This document shows positions 18,085 through 27,720 of a DNA stretch of 64,000 nucleotides, piece after piece. Source of the DNA: Marinomonas profundimaris (lineage in GTDB: Bacteria > Pseudomonadota > Gammaproteobacteria > Pseudomonadales > Marinomonadaceae); NCBI RefSeq assembly GCF_000508165.1, contig NZ_AYOZ01000045.1, positions 124,001 to 188,000 on the forward strand, in the 5' to 3' direction. The notes below the pieces were generated by a model. It worked only from the letters and a program-made list of their open reading frames with translations. It was not told where the DNA came from and ran no database searches. Within the stretch, counting starts at the first letter, position 1; every line of letters begins with the position of its first letter. The position numbers and the translations under genes were made by a program.

Positions 18085-19938
18085 TTATAACGCAATCACA
18101 GATTTCGCAATCGGTTCTTGATACAGCAACGCCACTTGGTCTTCTCGATGATCTTGCACCGCACGTTGGTTCAACGAGCCTTTATCGGTCACTTCATGAT
18201 GATTAATGCTTGGCGGCGTTGCTTGCAATGCAATCCGCGACACCACCGTTGAACCGCCTGTGCTTTGTTGATTAAAATCGGCCAACTTCTGTCTGAACGC
18301 TTCTATCACCGCAGGGTGCTCGACCAGCGCTTCATTCGTGATATCAAGATCATGAGGCAAAATGGCTCGGCAATGCGCCCAATCAGGAAACACCATCGCC
18401 GTAATGTAGCCACGGTTCGTGCCACACAACACCGCGTCTTGTACGAAAGGCGCAAACGCACTGATAAACTTCGCTCGCAAGGTCCCTGCGCTGACCCACG
18501 TACCACTGTCTAATTTAAAGTCTTCCGACACACGGCCATCAAAACGAAAGCCTCGCTGCGGTGCTTTTTCATCCAAATACGCAAACGCATCCCCAAGGCA
18601 ATAATACCCCTCGTCATCAAACGCTTTTGCAGACAACTCTGGTTGTCGCCAATAACCCGGCATCACCGTGACGGCTTTGACTCGCGCTTCCAACTTGCCT
18701 TCGTTTGGCACCAGCTTGATGGACACACCTGGCGCTGGCACGCCAATCACTCCCGATGTGGATTCTTCCACCGACGCAAAAGTCGCCGACGGCGCGGTTT
18801 CAGTGCAACCAAGCCCCGTCAGCATGGGAATCTTCTTCCCCGTATATTGAATCGCCAACGCATCAAGATCATCCCAAATATGTTGCGCCAAGCCTGCCGC
18901 CGCAAAAAAGGTAAATTGCAAACGAGAGAAGAACTTCGTGGCCAACTCGTGATCCACTCTTAAACTCTTAACCAATAATTCAAACCCTTTTGGCACATTG
19001 AAATACACAGTAGGCGAAATTTCAGCAAGATTTTGCAGGGTTTTATCAAACAGTTTTTCAGTAGGTTTGCCATCGTCTAAATACAAGCTGCCGCCGTTGT
19101 ACAACGCGATGCCAATATTATGATTACCACCAAAGGTATGGTTCCAAGGAAGCCAATCCACCATAATTGGTGGCTGATCTTTCAAAAACTGCATCACCTG
19201 ATGAATCATCACTTGGTTCGCACAAATCATGCGCTGGGTGTTAATCACCCCTTTTGGCATGCCAGTGGTACCAGACGTGAACAGAATCTTAGCAACGGTA
19301 TCACCGTCGACCTTGGCGTTTTCAATATCCACTTGTGTCGACATGGGGTGGTTTAAAGAGGATTGAAACGACATGGTTGGGTTGGAAATTATCTGCGGTG
19401 TCGTATCGCCTTTAATCACCACAACTGGAATGTCCGTATCATGACAAACGGCATTGATCGCCTTTTCATATGGCGCTAATTCGTCCACCACAATCAAGCC
19501 CGGCGTTAACACATCAAAGATGCCTTGCAGCTTGGCATAATCCGTCGCGATCAAAGAATAAGCAGGCGACAATGGCGAATGTGCAATGCCAACGTACATG
19601 CCAGCCAACGCCAACATAAGATGCTCAATACTGTTGCCGCAAAGAAACACAATAGGACGCTCCGCCGACACAGGCTGTGTCAAAAGCCAAGACGCAATGT
19701 GACGAACACGAACCACCGCGTCAGAATAGGTAATATTGTCCCATTCTCCGTTTGCATCACGCTGTGCGACAAACACACGCTCTGGCGCTTCTTTCGCCCA
19801 GTATTCCAGCCGGTCTGTCCAACAACGTGCAAAATCATCAAGCGGCTTCCGACTGTTTATAATCTGCACACCCGAGTCATGTTTTATTACTTCAATGGGA
19901 TGAGCGACCACTTTTATAGGGTGAAATCCTGCGTTCAT
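18085..19938 (-). CDS. fcs: feruloyl-CoA synthase-like acid:CoA ligase
   Basis: A 617-residue adenylate-forming enzyme of the feruloyl-CoA synthase branch. It contains FARCWTDRLEYWAKEAPERVFVAQRD in family order, the P-loop ILFTSGTTGMPKGVINT (near residue 215), the LGCTETAPSATF adenine-site motif and the GRVSEDFKLDSGTWVSAG hinge, where DFKLDSG is typical of this branch. It would activate ferulate, p-coumarate or a related phenylpropanoid to the CoA thioester in the cytoplasm. It has a GAGGAG ribosome-binding site. The thioesterase gene follows after 14 nt; acyl-CoA dehydrogenase precedes. Exact acid preference is unknown. Confidence 0.85.
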   Translation of the reverse strand: MNAGFHPIKVVAHPIEVIKHDSGVQIINSRKPLDDFARCWTDRLEYWAKEAPERVFVAQRDANGEWDNITYSDAVVRVRHIASWLLTQPVSAERPIVFLCGNSIEHLMLALAGMYVGIAHSPLSPAYSLIATDYAKLQGIFDVLTPGLIVVDELAPYEKAINAVCHDTDIPVVVIKGDTTPQIISNPTMSFQSSLNHPMSTQVDIENAKVDGDTVAKILFTSGTTGMPKGVINTQRMICANQVMIHQVMQFLKDQPPIMVDWLPWNHTFGGNHNIGIALYNGGSLYLDDGKPTEKLFDKTLQNLAEISPTVYFNVPKGFELLVKSLRVDHELATKFFSRLQFTFFAAAGLAQHIWDDLDALAIQYTGKKIPMLTGLGCTETAPSATFASVEESTSGVIGVPAPGVSIKLVPNEGKLEARVKAVTVMPGYWRQPELSAKAFDDEGYYCLGDAFAYLDEKAPQRGFRFDGRVSEDFKLDSGTWVSAGTLRAKFISAFAPFVQDAVLCGTNRGYITAMVFPDWAHCRAILPHDLDITNEALVEHPAVIEAFRQKLADFNQQSTGGSTVVSRIALQATPPSINHHEVTDKGSLNQRAVQDHREDQVALLYQEPIAKSVIAL

Positions 19939-20054
19939 TTTCTACTCCTCAAACCGCCATAATTATTGTTGTGCGGTTAGTGTTGTGATTGTGGCCGATG
20001 GACAAACACCACCAGCGATATTATTTTTATTCTCACATTGAAATACTGCGCTGT

Positions 20055-20090
20055 ATTTCATGACGTCTAGCCATTTCATGACGCCTAGCC
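20055..20090. repeat. 18-bp tandem duplication in operon spacer
   Basis: Two adjacent 18-bp copies (ATTTCATGACGTCTAGCC, with one base different in the second) lie in the 177-nt gap between the acyl-CoA dehydrogenase and fcs genes. This looks like a local slippage product; no function is evident. Confidence 0.75.
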
Positions 20091-20115
20091 ATTTCATTCG
20101 GCGAATTTATTGCCT

Positions 20116-21885
20116 TTAAAAAACATATTCTTGTAAGCCTAACGATTTCGACTCCACTGTTTGCAAGGCCGCCTTTGCTGTAGGCAAACGAAAGGCACCA
20201 TAAAACTGCACCATAGCAATCAGATTTTGATAATAACCGTCGTCAATGTCGTCGCCCGCCAGCACCACGGCGTTCATCAATTGCCAAGCACAACACAATG
20301 TTCCCATCGCGTCTAAAAACGGCACAGACACACCAAGCAAAGAATCTTCTTCTTGACCAAGTAGCGCCTTATCAAGCAAAGAACGAATTGTCACAACGAC
20401 GAGGCGTATTTCCTCTGCGGTTTTTGACAAAGCAGAATTGGCTTCCACTTTCGCGGCTTGATCATCAATCTCACAGAGCAAGGCCTTCAGTGCCAACCCT
20501 TGATCACCACGGACTTTGCGCATGAGTAAATCCCGCGCCTGAATACCGGTTGTGCCTTCGTAAATCGTCGTGATTCGCGCGTCTCGCATAATCTGCGCAA
20601 CGCCCGTTTCTTCAATAAAACCCATGCCGCCAAACACCTGCACCACTTGGCCAGCCATGACATTAGCACGCTCGGTCGAAAAGGCTTTAAAGATGGGAGT
20701 AAGTAAGGCTATCCTAGCTTGCAGCGCGTTATCGTTTGTTGTGTCAGCACGGTCAATTTGCGCCGCAATTTGATAACCTAACGAGCGCAATGCAAAGGTC
20801 TCCGAGCGCATGTCCAATAGCATTCGCTTAACATCTGGGTGCTCAATTATCGCGACACGCTCGCCTTTTCCATTCGAGCCTTGCGTGCGCTCTTTGGCGT
20901 ACTCCAATGCTGATTGATAACCCAACTCGCCAAGCGCCACGCCTTGTAATCCACAACTTAAACGCGCTTCGTTCATCAAAACGAACATGGCCATCAGACC
21001 TTGATTTCGTTCGCCGATCAATTCCCCAATACAAGCATCTTGTTCACCATAACTGATTGAACACGTTGGGCTGCCGTGCAGGCCCATTTTGTGCTCGATG
21101 CCCGTACAACGCACATCGTTAAACTTGCCCATTGAACCGTCTGGGTTCACACGATATTTCGGCACAATAAACAACGAAATACCGCGACTGCCTGCGGGCG
21201 CATCGGGCGTTCTTGCCAATACTAGATGAGCAATATTCTCGGTCAGGTCATGATCGCCATAAGTAATGAAAATCTTCTGGCCTTTGATCTGATAAGTCCC
21301 GTCGTCTTGAGGAATTGCCTTGGTCGTTAACGCCCCCAAATCCGATCCTGCGCTGGGTTCGGTCAGCGCCATCGCCACCGTCCATTCACCGGAAACGATA
21401 TTAGGTAAATAACGAGCCTGTAGAGATTCACTCGCAAATTTCAAGAGAATCTCCGAGCCACCTTGAGCCAGCGCCTGAAACATGACAAACGCCAAATTGG
21501 CCGACTGCCACATTTCATTCACCGGCTGCGCAATGTATTTCGGCAAACCTTGTCCACCAAACGCCTCTGGCAACGCCAAACCAATCCACCCCGATGCGGC
21601 AAATTGCTGATACGCACTTTTCCAGCCAGCGGGCGTGATCACTTTTGTCTTTTGATCATCGTCTTTTTGAGCATTGCCCTCTTCGAATCGACAGCCTTGA
21701 ACATCACCCACTTGGTTTAACGGCGCCAGCACACCAGAAGCAAACTTCGCCGCTTCTTCCATCACCGCATTCGCCAGCTCAAGATCAAAGTCGTCAAACG
21801 GCGCCAACGTGTCGAGTCCTTGCTGCTTATACGCTTGTGCCACCAGCCGTTGCATGTCTTGGTAAGGCGCTTGGTACGTCATCAT
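20116..21885 (-). CDS. acyl-CoA dehydrogenase (long form, C-terminal extension)
   Basis: A 589-residue FAD-dependent acyl-CoA dehydrogenase. The N-terminal alpha domain is followed by VAMALTEPSAGSDLGALTTKA and KIFITYGDHDL (FAD/substrate contacts). The C-terminal part has VQVFGGMGFIEETGVAQIMRDARITTIYEGTTGIQARDL, which contains the family's catalytic-region pattern. An additional about 120-residue C-terminal domain is typical of the FadE5-like subgroup. Within this operon it would desaturate a saturated side chain (for example a phenylpropanoyl-CoA), a step not needed for already unsaturated cinnamates. ATGs at 21885 and 21882 are equally plausible starts. Confidence 0.88.
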   Translation of the reverse strand: MMTYQAPYQDMQRLVAQAYKQQGLDTLAPFDDFDLELANAVMEEAAKFASGVLAPLNQVGDVQGCRFEEGNAQKDDDQKTKVITPAGWKSAYQQFAASGWIGLALPEAFGGQGLPKYIAQPVNEMWQSANLAFVMFQALAQGGSEILLKFASESLQARYLPNIVSGEWTVAMALTEPSAGSDLGALTTKAIPQDDGTYQIKGQKIFITYGDHDLTENIAHLVLARTPDAPAGSRGISLFIVPKYRVNPDGSMGKFNDVRCTGIEHKMGLHGSPTCSISYGEQDACIGELIGERNQGLMAMFVLMNEARLSCGLQGVALGELGYQSALEYAKERTQGSNGKGERVAIIEHPDVKRMLLDMRSETFALRSLGYQIAAQIDRADTTNDNALQARIALLTPIFKAFSTERANVMAGQVVQVFGGMGFIEETGVAQIMRDARITTIYEGTTGIQARDLLMRKVRGDQGLALKALLCEIDDQAAKVEANSALSKTAEEIRLVVVTIRSLLDKALLGQEEDSLLGVSVPFLDAMGTLCCAWQLMNAVVLAGDDIDDGYYQNLIAMVQFYGAFRLPTAKAALQTVESKSLGLQEYVF

Positions 21886-21893
21886 AAAATCCC

Positions 21894-22661
21894 TTACTTC
21901 GCCGCCATTCGAATGGCGCCATCCAGACGAATGACTTCGCCGTTCAACATGCTGTTTTCCATAATGTGCTGAGCCAGTGCAGCGAATTCGTCTGGGTCAC
22001 CAAGACGAGGTGGAAATGGCACGGATTCGCCCAAGGATTTTTGCACTTCTTCTGGCAACACATCCATCATCGGCGTTTTGAACAAACCCGGAGCAATGGT
22101 CATAACGCGAATACCAAAACGCGCCAATTCCCGAGCGATGGGTAACGTCATCGCCACCACACCGCCTTTTGATGCTGAATACCCAGCTTGACCGATTTGA
22201 CCATCAAACGCCGCCGCAGACGCTGTATTAATAATCACGCCGCGTTCAAGGTTTGCTTCTTGCTCATTGTTTTGCATTTGATCCGCGACAAGGCGAAGCA
22301 TGTTAAACGTGCCAACTAAATTGACCGAGATCGCTCGCTGAAAAGACGCCAACCGATGCGGTCCTTCACGTCCGACAACACGTTCTGCGCCCGGAATGCC
22401 GGCGCAGTTGATCAATCCGCTAATCGCACCAAACGTTTCAACCGCTTTGTTTACGGAATGTTGCGCCGATTCTTCACTGACAATGTCTGTCACGCACGCC
22501 AAGGCGCGATCGCCTAATTCAGCTTGAACGCGCTCTAATCCTTTTTCATTCACATCGGCCAATGTGACCTTGGCACCTAAACCATGTAAACGTCGCGCAA
22601 CCGCTTCACCAATGCCAGACGCGGCACCGGTGACAATAAAATGTTTGTCTTGGATTTGCAT
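21894..22661 (-). CDS. SDR-family 3-hydroxyacyl-CoA dehydrogenase
   Basis: A 255-residue short-chain dehydrogenase of the type-2 (HSD17B10-like) 3-hydroxyacyl-CoA dehydrogenase group. It has the NAD motif [22 protein letters not shown], the Ser-Tyr-Lys triad in [23 protein letters not shown], and [11 protein letters not shown]. The start at 22661 has GGAG 8 nt upstream; an earlier GTG at 22670 is not supported. In this operon it would oxidise the 3-hydroxyacyl-CoA made by the hydratase to the 3-keto form for the thiolase. Confidence 0.85.
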   Translation of the reverse strand: MQIQDKHFIVTGAASGIGEAVARRLHGLGAKVTLADVNEKGLERVQAELGDRALACVTDIVSEESAQHSVNKAVETFGAISGLINCAGIPGAERVVGREGPHRLASFQRAISVNLVGTFNMLRLVADQMQNNEQEANLERGVIINTASAAAFDGQIGQAGYSASKGGVVAMTLPIARELARFGIRVMTIAPGLFKTPMMDVLPEEVQKSLGESVPFPPRLGDPDEFAALAQHIMENSMLNGEVIRLDGAIRMAAK

Positions 22662-22688
22662 ATCAACCACTCCTATTCAGGCACAGAA

Positions 22689-23447
22689 TTAAGATTTTTT
22701 ACGGTTAAGAAACGCGTCAATACGCGCTTTGACTTCTTCGCTGGTTTGCGTGATGCCGCAAATTAATGACTCTGTGTACATGCCTTCTTGTGCCGACATA
22801 TTGCTGATACGACTCAGCCCTGTGGTCATCGCCCAGTTAGAGTATTTGGAGTTTTTGCCAATGCCCTCAGCCAACTCAAAGGCTTTTGCCAAGGCGTCAC
22901 CATTACCAACCACATAATGCGCCAGCCCAATGCGCAAACCTTCTTCGGCATTCACATCTCGACCTGTTAGCATCATTTCCGTCATGCGGCTTACACCAAT
23001 CACGTTCGACACATTCACCGACGCACCGCCACCCACAAAAATACCGTGTTTGCCTTCCGGTAAGCGGTAATACGTACCTTCTTCCGTAACACGAACATGA
23101 GCACAAATCGCCAGCTCTAAACCGCCACCAATCACCGCGCCATGCATGGCGGCCACCACGGGAATACCCGACTCACGAATATGACCAAAAACGCGATGCC
23201 ACATTTGAGAATGCTTCACCACTTGAAACGGTTCACGGGCTTTGTGCTCGCGTAAATCCAAACCGGAACAGAACTCAGGGCCAGCGCCAGAAAGAACAAT
23301 GACATTCACGTCATCGGTTAAATTTAAAAAGACATGCTCGATCTCAAGACACAAACTGTCATTGATGGCATTTTTCTTTTCTGGGCGATTCAGTTGCAAA
23401 TGCGCCACACCATTTTCTACGGAATAATGAATAAATTGATACGTCAT
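22689..23447 (-). CDS. enoyl-CoA hydratase (crotonase family)
   Basis: A 252-residue crotonase. It contains LNRPEKKNAIND, the oxyanion-hole segments SGLDLREHKA and AAMHGAVIGGGLELAICAHVRV, and YRLPEGKHGIFVGGGASVNV where hydratases carry catalytic residues. It lacks the WKLLRMY and WGIPPGN features of feruloyl-CoA hydratase/lyase. I therefore read it as the hydratase of a stepwise beta-oxidation rather than an aldehyde-forming lyase. It is flanked by SDR and thiolase genes on the same strand. Confidence 0.82.
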   Translation of the reverse strand: MTYQFIHYSVENGVAHLQLNRPEKKNAINDSLCLEIEHVFLNLTDDVNVIVLSGAGPEFCSGLDLREHKAREPFQVVKHSQMWHRVFGHIRESGIPVVAAMHGAVIGGGLELAICAHVRVTEEGTYYRLPEGKHGIFVGGGASVNVSNVIGVSRMTEMMLTGRDVNAEEGLRIGLAHYVVGNGDALAKAFELAEGIGKNSKYSNWAMTTGLSRISNMSAQEGMYTESLICGITQTSEEVKARIDAFLNRKKS

Positions 23448-23492
23448 CTTGGGTTACCTTTAAAAATTTTATTGAGCCTTTACACAACGCGA

Positions 23493-23530
23493 CGAGTAAA
23501 TACGCGGCTTACGAGAAAATACACGGCTTA
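23493..23530. repeat. 19-bp tandem duplication in operon spacer
   Basis: Two adjacent 19-bp units (CGAGTAAATACGCGGCTTA and a copy differing at two bases) lie between the thiolase stop and the hydratase start. It resembles the duplication at 20055-20090 in the same operon and has no evident function. Confidence 0.75.
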
Positions 23531-23552
23531 CGAGCGATGCTAAACACCCTAC

Positions 23553-24755
23553 TTATCGACCTGAAACCTTGATCACCACGGCCATGCCAGTGTCACCTGC
23601 CGCACACCCTGTAAACAGGCCGTAACCACCGCCAGTTAATGCCAGCTCTTCAATCAGTTCAATGATCGCTCGCAAACCGGTTGGTCCTTGCGGATGGCCC
23701 CAAATAAGCGAACAGCCATAATTGTTCATTGTCATCACATCGACGTTCATCGCTTTTGCAAATGCCACGTCATTGACAGCAAAGGGGTTGTGGGTTTTGA
23801 TCGCTTTGATCTGTTTAATGTCCACGCCTGCGACGGCAAGTGCACGCTTTGCAGCCTCAATCGGCGCGGCTGGCATGTAGGCTAAATCGTCTCTGGCTTG
23901 ACCAAAACCCAGCACTTCAATTTTGATTTCAGGTTTGCTCGTCAACGAAGCAACGTCTTCAGAGCGGCAAAGCACCACTGACGCATTGCCGTCCGCAGGG
24001 TGCGTTTGATTGCCAAAAGTAATAACACCACCTTCTTGAATCGGTTTTAATTTCGCCAAGCCTTCCGGCGTCGTGGCAAACACCCCTTCGTCGCCGGTAA
24101 TAACCGTGTCTACTTTTTTGAAGTTCGCCGTTGGCACAGACAAGGGCAAGGTCATGAAACGTTTTTGGAAAGCTTGATCGTCTTTTAAGGCGTCTTGATA
24201 TTGCTCGTAACGTCGATACGTTACGGTGTCTAGTTCTTCACGGGTGATGTTAAAACGCTTCGCTACGTTTTCACCAGTTTGCATCATCGAATGACCGCCA
24301 ATGCAGTCGTTCATCATGTTATATGTGACTTGGTCTTCTGACGAACCCGCTGGCCCTTTGGCATTCGGATAATATATGTGCGGCCCGTTAGAGCAACGAT
24401 CGGCCGTCATCAAGAACGACACATTCGCCATACCACAAACAATTTCCGACGCGGCGGCAAACAAACCCCGCGCGCTCGTCGCACAGACTTGGTTGACCGC
24501 ATGACCGGCAGTATTCACCGCACCAATCTCATATAAAGGCCAAGGCGCCCCGTTGAATGACTGATACTGGTTGATCGTCATGCCCAACACGCCGGAATCA
24601 AACACAAGCGGGTCAATATTACGCTTCGCCAATTCGTCTTTTGCCACATGCGCTGCGAACTTCATCGAATGCAAATGCTGTAACGAGCCCTGCCATTTGG
24701 TAAACGGCGTACTCCAATAAGCACCGTAAGGGATTTCGACATTCTTAATAGACAT
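23553..24755 (-). CDS. thiolase-family acyltransferase
   Basis: A 400-residue thiolase of the lipid-transfer/SCP-x-like branch. It has the nucleophile region NQVCATSARGLFAAA (Cys near residue 91), NQTHPADGNAS, the histidine motif IWGHPQGPTGLRAI and the second cysteine in TGCAAGDTGMAVVIK. It would cleave the 3-ketoacyl-CoA to acetyl-CoA plus a chain-shortened (aroyl) CoA. A GAGGA ribosome-binding site lies close upstream. The product of the downstream thioesterase step fits this chemistry. Confidence 0.85.
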   Translation of the reverse strand: MSIKNVEIPYGAYWSTPFTKWQGSLQHLHSMKFAAHVAKDELAKRNIDPLVFDSGVLGMTINQYQSFNGAPWPLYEIGAVNTAGHAVNQVCATSARGLFAAASEIVCGMANVSFLMTADRCSNGPHIYYPNAKGPAGSSEDQVTYNMMNDCIGGHSMMQTGENVAKRFNITREELDTVTYRRYEQYQDALKDDQAFQKRFMTLPLSVPTANFKKVDTVITGDEGVFATTPEGLAKLKPIQEGGVITFGNQTHPADGNASVVLCRSEDVASLTSKPEIKIEVLGFGQARDDLAYMPAAPIEAAKRALAVAGVDIKQIKAIKTHNPFAVNDVAFAKAMNVDVMTMNNYGCSLIWGHPQGPTGLRAIIELIEELALTGGGYGLFTGCAAGDTGMAVVIKVSGR

Positions 24756-24785
24756 AGCCTTTCCTCTTTCTTTTATTCTTATTTT

Positions 24786-26354
24786 TTATTGCTGATCGGC
24801 CGATGCCATGATGTCGCCTAAACCGCCCCACTGCTCCGCAAAAATAGCGGTGGGCATGGTTTTAAGGTCATCGGCTATCATCGGGCGAAACGCCATCGCG
24901 CTCAGCACGTCTTTTTCCAAATCCAAACCCGGTGCGATTTCGGTGAGCACCATGCCTTCAGGACGCAGTTCCAACACGCAGCGCTCCGTAATAAACAGCA
25001 CAGGTTTCTTATTTTTTCGCGCCAAATCCCCACTGAAAGTAATGTGGTCAACGGTGTTAACAAACTTTTGCACCTTGCCTTCTTGCAGCACAGAGACCTT
25101 GCCATTGTCATACGTCAATTTCGCGCCGTTCACCAAGGTGCCACAAAAAACGACTTTCTTCGCGCTCTGGGAAATATTAATAAAACCACCCGGCCCGACC
25201 ACTTTCGGACCAAATTTGCTGACGTTTAAATTGCCTTTAATATCGGCTTGCGCCAACCCCAAAAAGGCAATATCCAAACCGCCGCCGTCGTAAAAATCGA
25301 ATTGCGCTTCATGCTCAATAATCGCATCGGCATTCCACGCAGCGCCAAAGTCACCACCCGAAGCAGGAATGCCGCCGTATGTACCCAGCTCGGTGGTTAA
25401 GGTAAACAAGTGCGAGACTTTTTCTTCCGCCGCGATGGCCGCCACGCCATCTGGCATGCCGATTCCTAGATTCACCATGACATTGGCTTTTAGCTCCATC
25501 GCCGCGCGACGCGCAATCACTTTTCGATCGCTAAAAGGCATAGGAGGAAGCGCACTTAATGGCACCCTTGAATTGCCTGCTAATCCGGGGTTGTAAGTCG
25601 TCGTGATGGTTTGTTTGTGATCTTCCGCGGGCGCAACAGTGATGTAGTCGACCAAAACGCCGGGGACTTTGACGTCTTTAGGATGAATAGAATGACGTTC
25701 GGCGAGGTACTTCACCTGAGCGATGACAATACCACCGCTGTTTTTGGCCGCCTGCGCCATAGGAAGAATTTCGGCCAACATGGCTTCTTCTTCGACAGAC
25801 AAGTTACCGTCTTCATCGGCAGTAGTTGCACGAATCACCACGACATTGAGAGGAAACTTTTTATACAGCAGCCACTCTTCATCCTCGATATCGATGCGTT
25901 TAACGAGGTCTTGCGTGGTGATGGAAGTGACTTTACCGCCACTAACGAGAGGATCGACATACGTTCCCATGCCGATTTTAGTGATTACGCCAGGTTTGTT
26001 TCCTGCAATCTGACGCCACATAGTGGTCAAAACGCCTTGAGGGAGCAAATAGGCTTCAATGGCGTCGTCAGTGATCATTTGCGCCATTTTAGGCGCTTGT
26101 CCAGTATGACCAGAGATAAGGCGCTTAACGAGATTAGGATACGCCATGTGCGACATGCCTGCGTCTTTTCCGTCACCGCAGCCACAATCATGGATCAAGG
26201 TTAACTGTTGCGGATGCCCTGTGCTGAGAAATCGCTGCTCGACGGCTTTGGCCACCGCTTCGGCAAAAAAAGACATGCCAACGGTTGACCATGCAACAGA
26301 GTCGCCATCTTTTATAAGACCCGCTGCGTGCTCCAAAGAAATAACCTTACTCAT
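24786..26354 (-). CDS. fused acyl-CoA:acetate CoA-transferase (YdiF-like)
   Basis: A 522-residue family I CoA-transferase with alpha and beta halves fused. The alpha half has AVEQRFLSTGHPQQLTLIHDCGCGDGKDAG. The beta half has NLGIGMPDGVAAIA and TLTTELGTYGGIPASGGDFG, where the Glu of TTELG is the probable covalent residue. This layout matches YdiF/ScoAB fusions. As first gene of the operon it may load CoA onto the substrate from acetyl- or product-CoA, an energy-saving alternative to the ligase. GAGGG lies 7-8 nt before the ATG. Confidence 0.87.
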   Translation of the reverse strand: MSKVISLEHAAGLIKDGDSVAWSTVGMSFFAEAVAKAVEQRFLSTGHPQQLTLIHDCGCGDGKDAGMSHMAYPNLVKRLISGHTGQAPKMAQMITDDAIEAYLLPQGVLTTMWRQIAGNKPGVITKIGMGTYVDPLVSGGKVTSITTQDLVKRIDIEDEEWLLYKKFPLNVVVIRATTADEDGNLSVEEEAMLAEILPMAQAAKNSGGIVIAQVKYLAERHSIHPKDVKVPGVLVDYITVAPAEDHKQTITTTYNPGLAGNSRVPLSALPPMPFSDRKVIARRAAMELKANVMVNLGIGMPDGVAAIAAEEKVSHLFTLTTELGTYGGIPASGGDFGAAWNADAIIEHEAQFDFYDGGGLDIAFLGLAQADIKGNLNVSKFGPKVVGPGGFINISQSAKKVVFCGTLVNGAKLTYDNGKVSVLQEGKVQKFVNTVDHITFSGDLARKNKKPVLFITERCVLELRPEGMVLTEIAPGLDLEKDVLSAMAFRPMIADDLKTMPTAIFAEQWGGLGDIMASADQQ

Positions 26355-26662
26355 TTTATGCCCTCACATGTCTATTTTTATTGGTTTGTTTTGGGGTATA
26401 GAATTTATGTTGTACACCACAACTATTTTTATATCAAACGTTTTATGAAGGCTTGCTTTTTTTGAATATGCAGAGCAAAAATTTTATAAATAAGATTGTT
26501 GAAAAGCTAAACTATCTGTGTCACAAATAGATTTATCGGCTCTGAAAATAACAAAAATACACTGTTTTTTCTCAGTCCCTTTACCTTTAATAATGGATTA
26601 ACCTTGGTGAATTAGCGTTCGGATTAAAACACTTAATAACAAAAACAATTAAGGTGATTAAA
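26355..26662. promoter_or_regulatory. 308-nt divergent control region with two candidate operators
   Basis: It separates the catabolic operon (minus) from the TRAP genes (plus). Two palindromes stand out. GTTGT-ACACC-ACAAC lies at 26409-26423, 54 nt upstream of the CoA-transferase start. CTATCTGTG-T-CACAAATAG lies at 26512-26530, a 19-bp palindrome with one mismatched pair. Either may bind the MarR regulator encoded at 29659. No gene is seen in this stretch. Confidence 0.5.
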
Positions 26663-27697
26663 ATGAAGAAGATAAAACTACAGGGCCTAGCTCTTGTCGC
26701 AGGCTCAATGCTGTCAATCAATGCCCTATCAGCCGAGGCTGAATACACATTAAAGCTGCATCATATGCTTCCGCCAATGTCGATGGCACATTCTCAGTTT
26801 CTTGTACCTTGGGCAGAAAAAGTCGAAACAGAATCGAATGGTCGAATCAAAATAGACATTTACCCAGCCATGCAATTGGGCGGAAAGCCGCCTCAGTTAT
26901 TTGATCAAACTCGCAAAGGCATTGTGGACTTGTCTTGGACAGTGGCTGGCTACACACCTGGACGTTTTCCCAAAATGACGTCGTTTGAACTGCCTTTCAT
27001 TCCAGGTTCAGCAAAAGCAACCAGCATGGCGCTGCAAGATTACTCAGAAACTGAAATGCAAGATGAAATGAAAGATGTCCACGTCATCGCATTGCACACA
27101 CACACTCCCGGCTCTTTTCACTCACGAGACAAGGCCATTAAAAAACTAGAAGACTTGGAAGGCATGAAGGTTCGCGCCCCCAACAAAGTCATGTCAGAAG
27201 CCTTTAAAAGTGTGGGCGCTAATACCGTCTTTTTGCCGGTTACAGAAATGCCAAGTGCTCTATCAAAAGGCGTTATTGATGTAGCGGTATTGCCTTTCGA
27301 AGTGGTATTGCCAATGAAAATATACGAGTTGGTAAAACACCACACAGAATTTAAAGGCGCAGGTCTTTATACAAACACATTCGTTTTTTCAATGAACAAC
27401 AAAGTCTATGACAGCATGCCTGCCGACCTACAAAAAGTGATTGATAACAATTCGGGTGTTGCGTTAGCAGGGCACATCGGGGATTTGTTTGATAACTACG
27501 AAGTGTTTGCGCGTAAGTACGCAGTGGATCAAGGCAATAGCTTTGATTATATTGAAGGCGCAGAACACGCTCGCTGGGAAAAGGCCATGGCACCGATTAC
27601 CAGCCAATGGGTTGAAGACATGAACGATGACGACTACGACGGACAGCGTTTGTTAGACAAAACCAAAGCACTTATCAAAAAATACGAAGCACTTTAA
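26663..27697 (+). CDS. TRAP transporter solute-binding protein, DctP type
   Basis: A 344-residue periplasmic binding protein with a signal peptide ending NALSAEA. The mature part has LKLHHMLPPMSMAHSQFLVPWAEKVETESNGRIKIDIYPAMQLGG in family order and LEGMKVRAPNKVMSEAFKSVGANTVFLPVTEMPSALSKGVID. The latter contains the invariant arginine (KVRAP) that binds the carboxylate of the ligand. The start at 26663 has AAGG 8 nt upstream. By divergent linkage to fcs the ligand is probably an aromatic acid, as for R. palustris TarPQM, but this is inference. Confidence 0.92.
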   Translation: MKKIKLQGLALVAGSMLSINALSAEAEYTLKLHHMLPPMSMAHSQFLVPWAEKVETESNGRIKIDIYPAMQLGGKPPQLFDQTRKGIVDLSWTVAGYTPGRFPKMTSFELPFIPGSAKATSMALQDYSETEMQDEMKDVHVIALHTHTPGSFHSRDKAIKKLEDLEGMKVRAPNKVMSEAFKSVGANTVFLPVTEMPSALSKGVIDVAVLPFEVVLPMKIYELVKHHTEFKGAGLYTNTFVFSMNNKVYDSMPADLQKVIDNNSGVALAGHIGDLFDNYEVFARKYAVDQGNSFDYIEGAEHARWEKAMAPITSQWVEDMNDDDYDGQRLLDKTKALIKKYEAL

Positions 27698-27720
27698 GCC
27701 ACGTTGTTGGATGATTTTAA

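Noticed and set aside
22689-23447. Feruloyl-CoA hydratase/lyase (vanillin-forming)
   Set aside because: The length and the lack of the WKLLRMY and WGIPPGN features fit a plain enoyl-CoA hydratase better, and no vanillin dehydrogenase is adjacent.
24786-26354. DMSP-related CoA-transferase (DddD), expected in marine relatives
   Set aside because: DddD is a class III CoA-transferase; this protein has the family I alpha/beta fusion with TTELG and belongs with the beta-oxidation genes.
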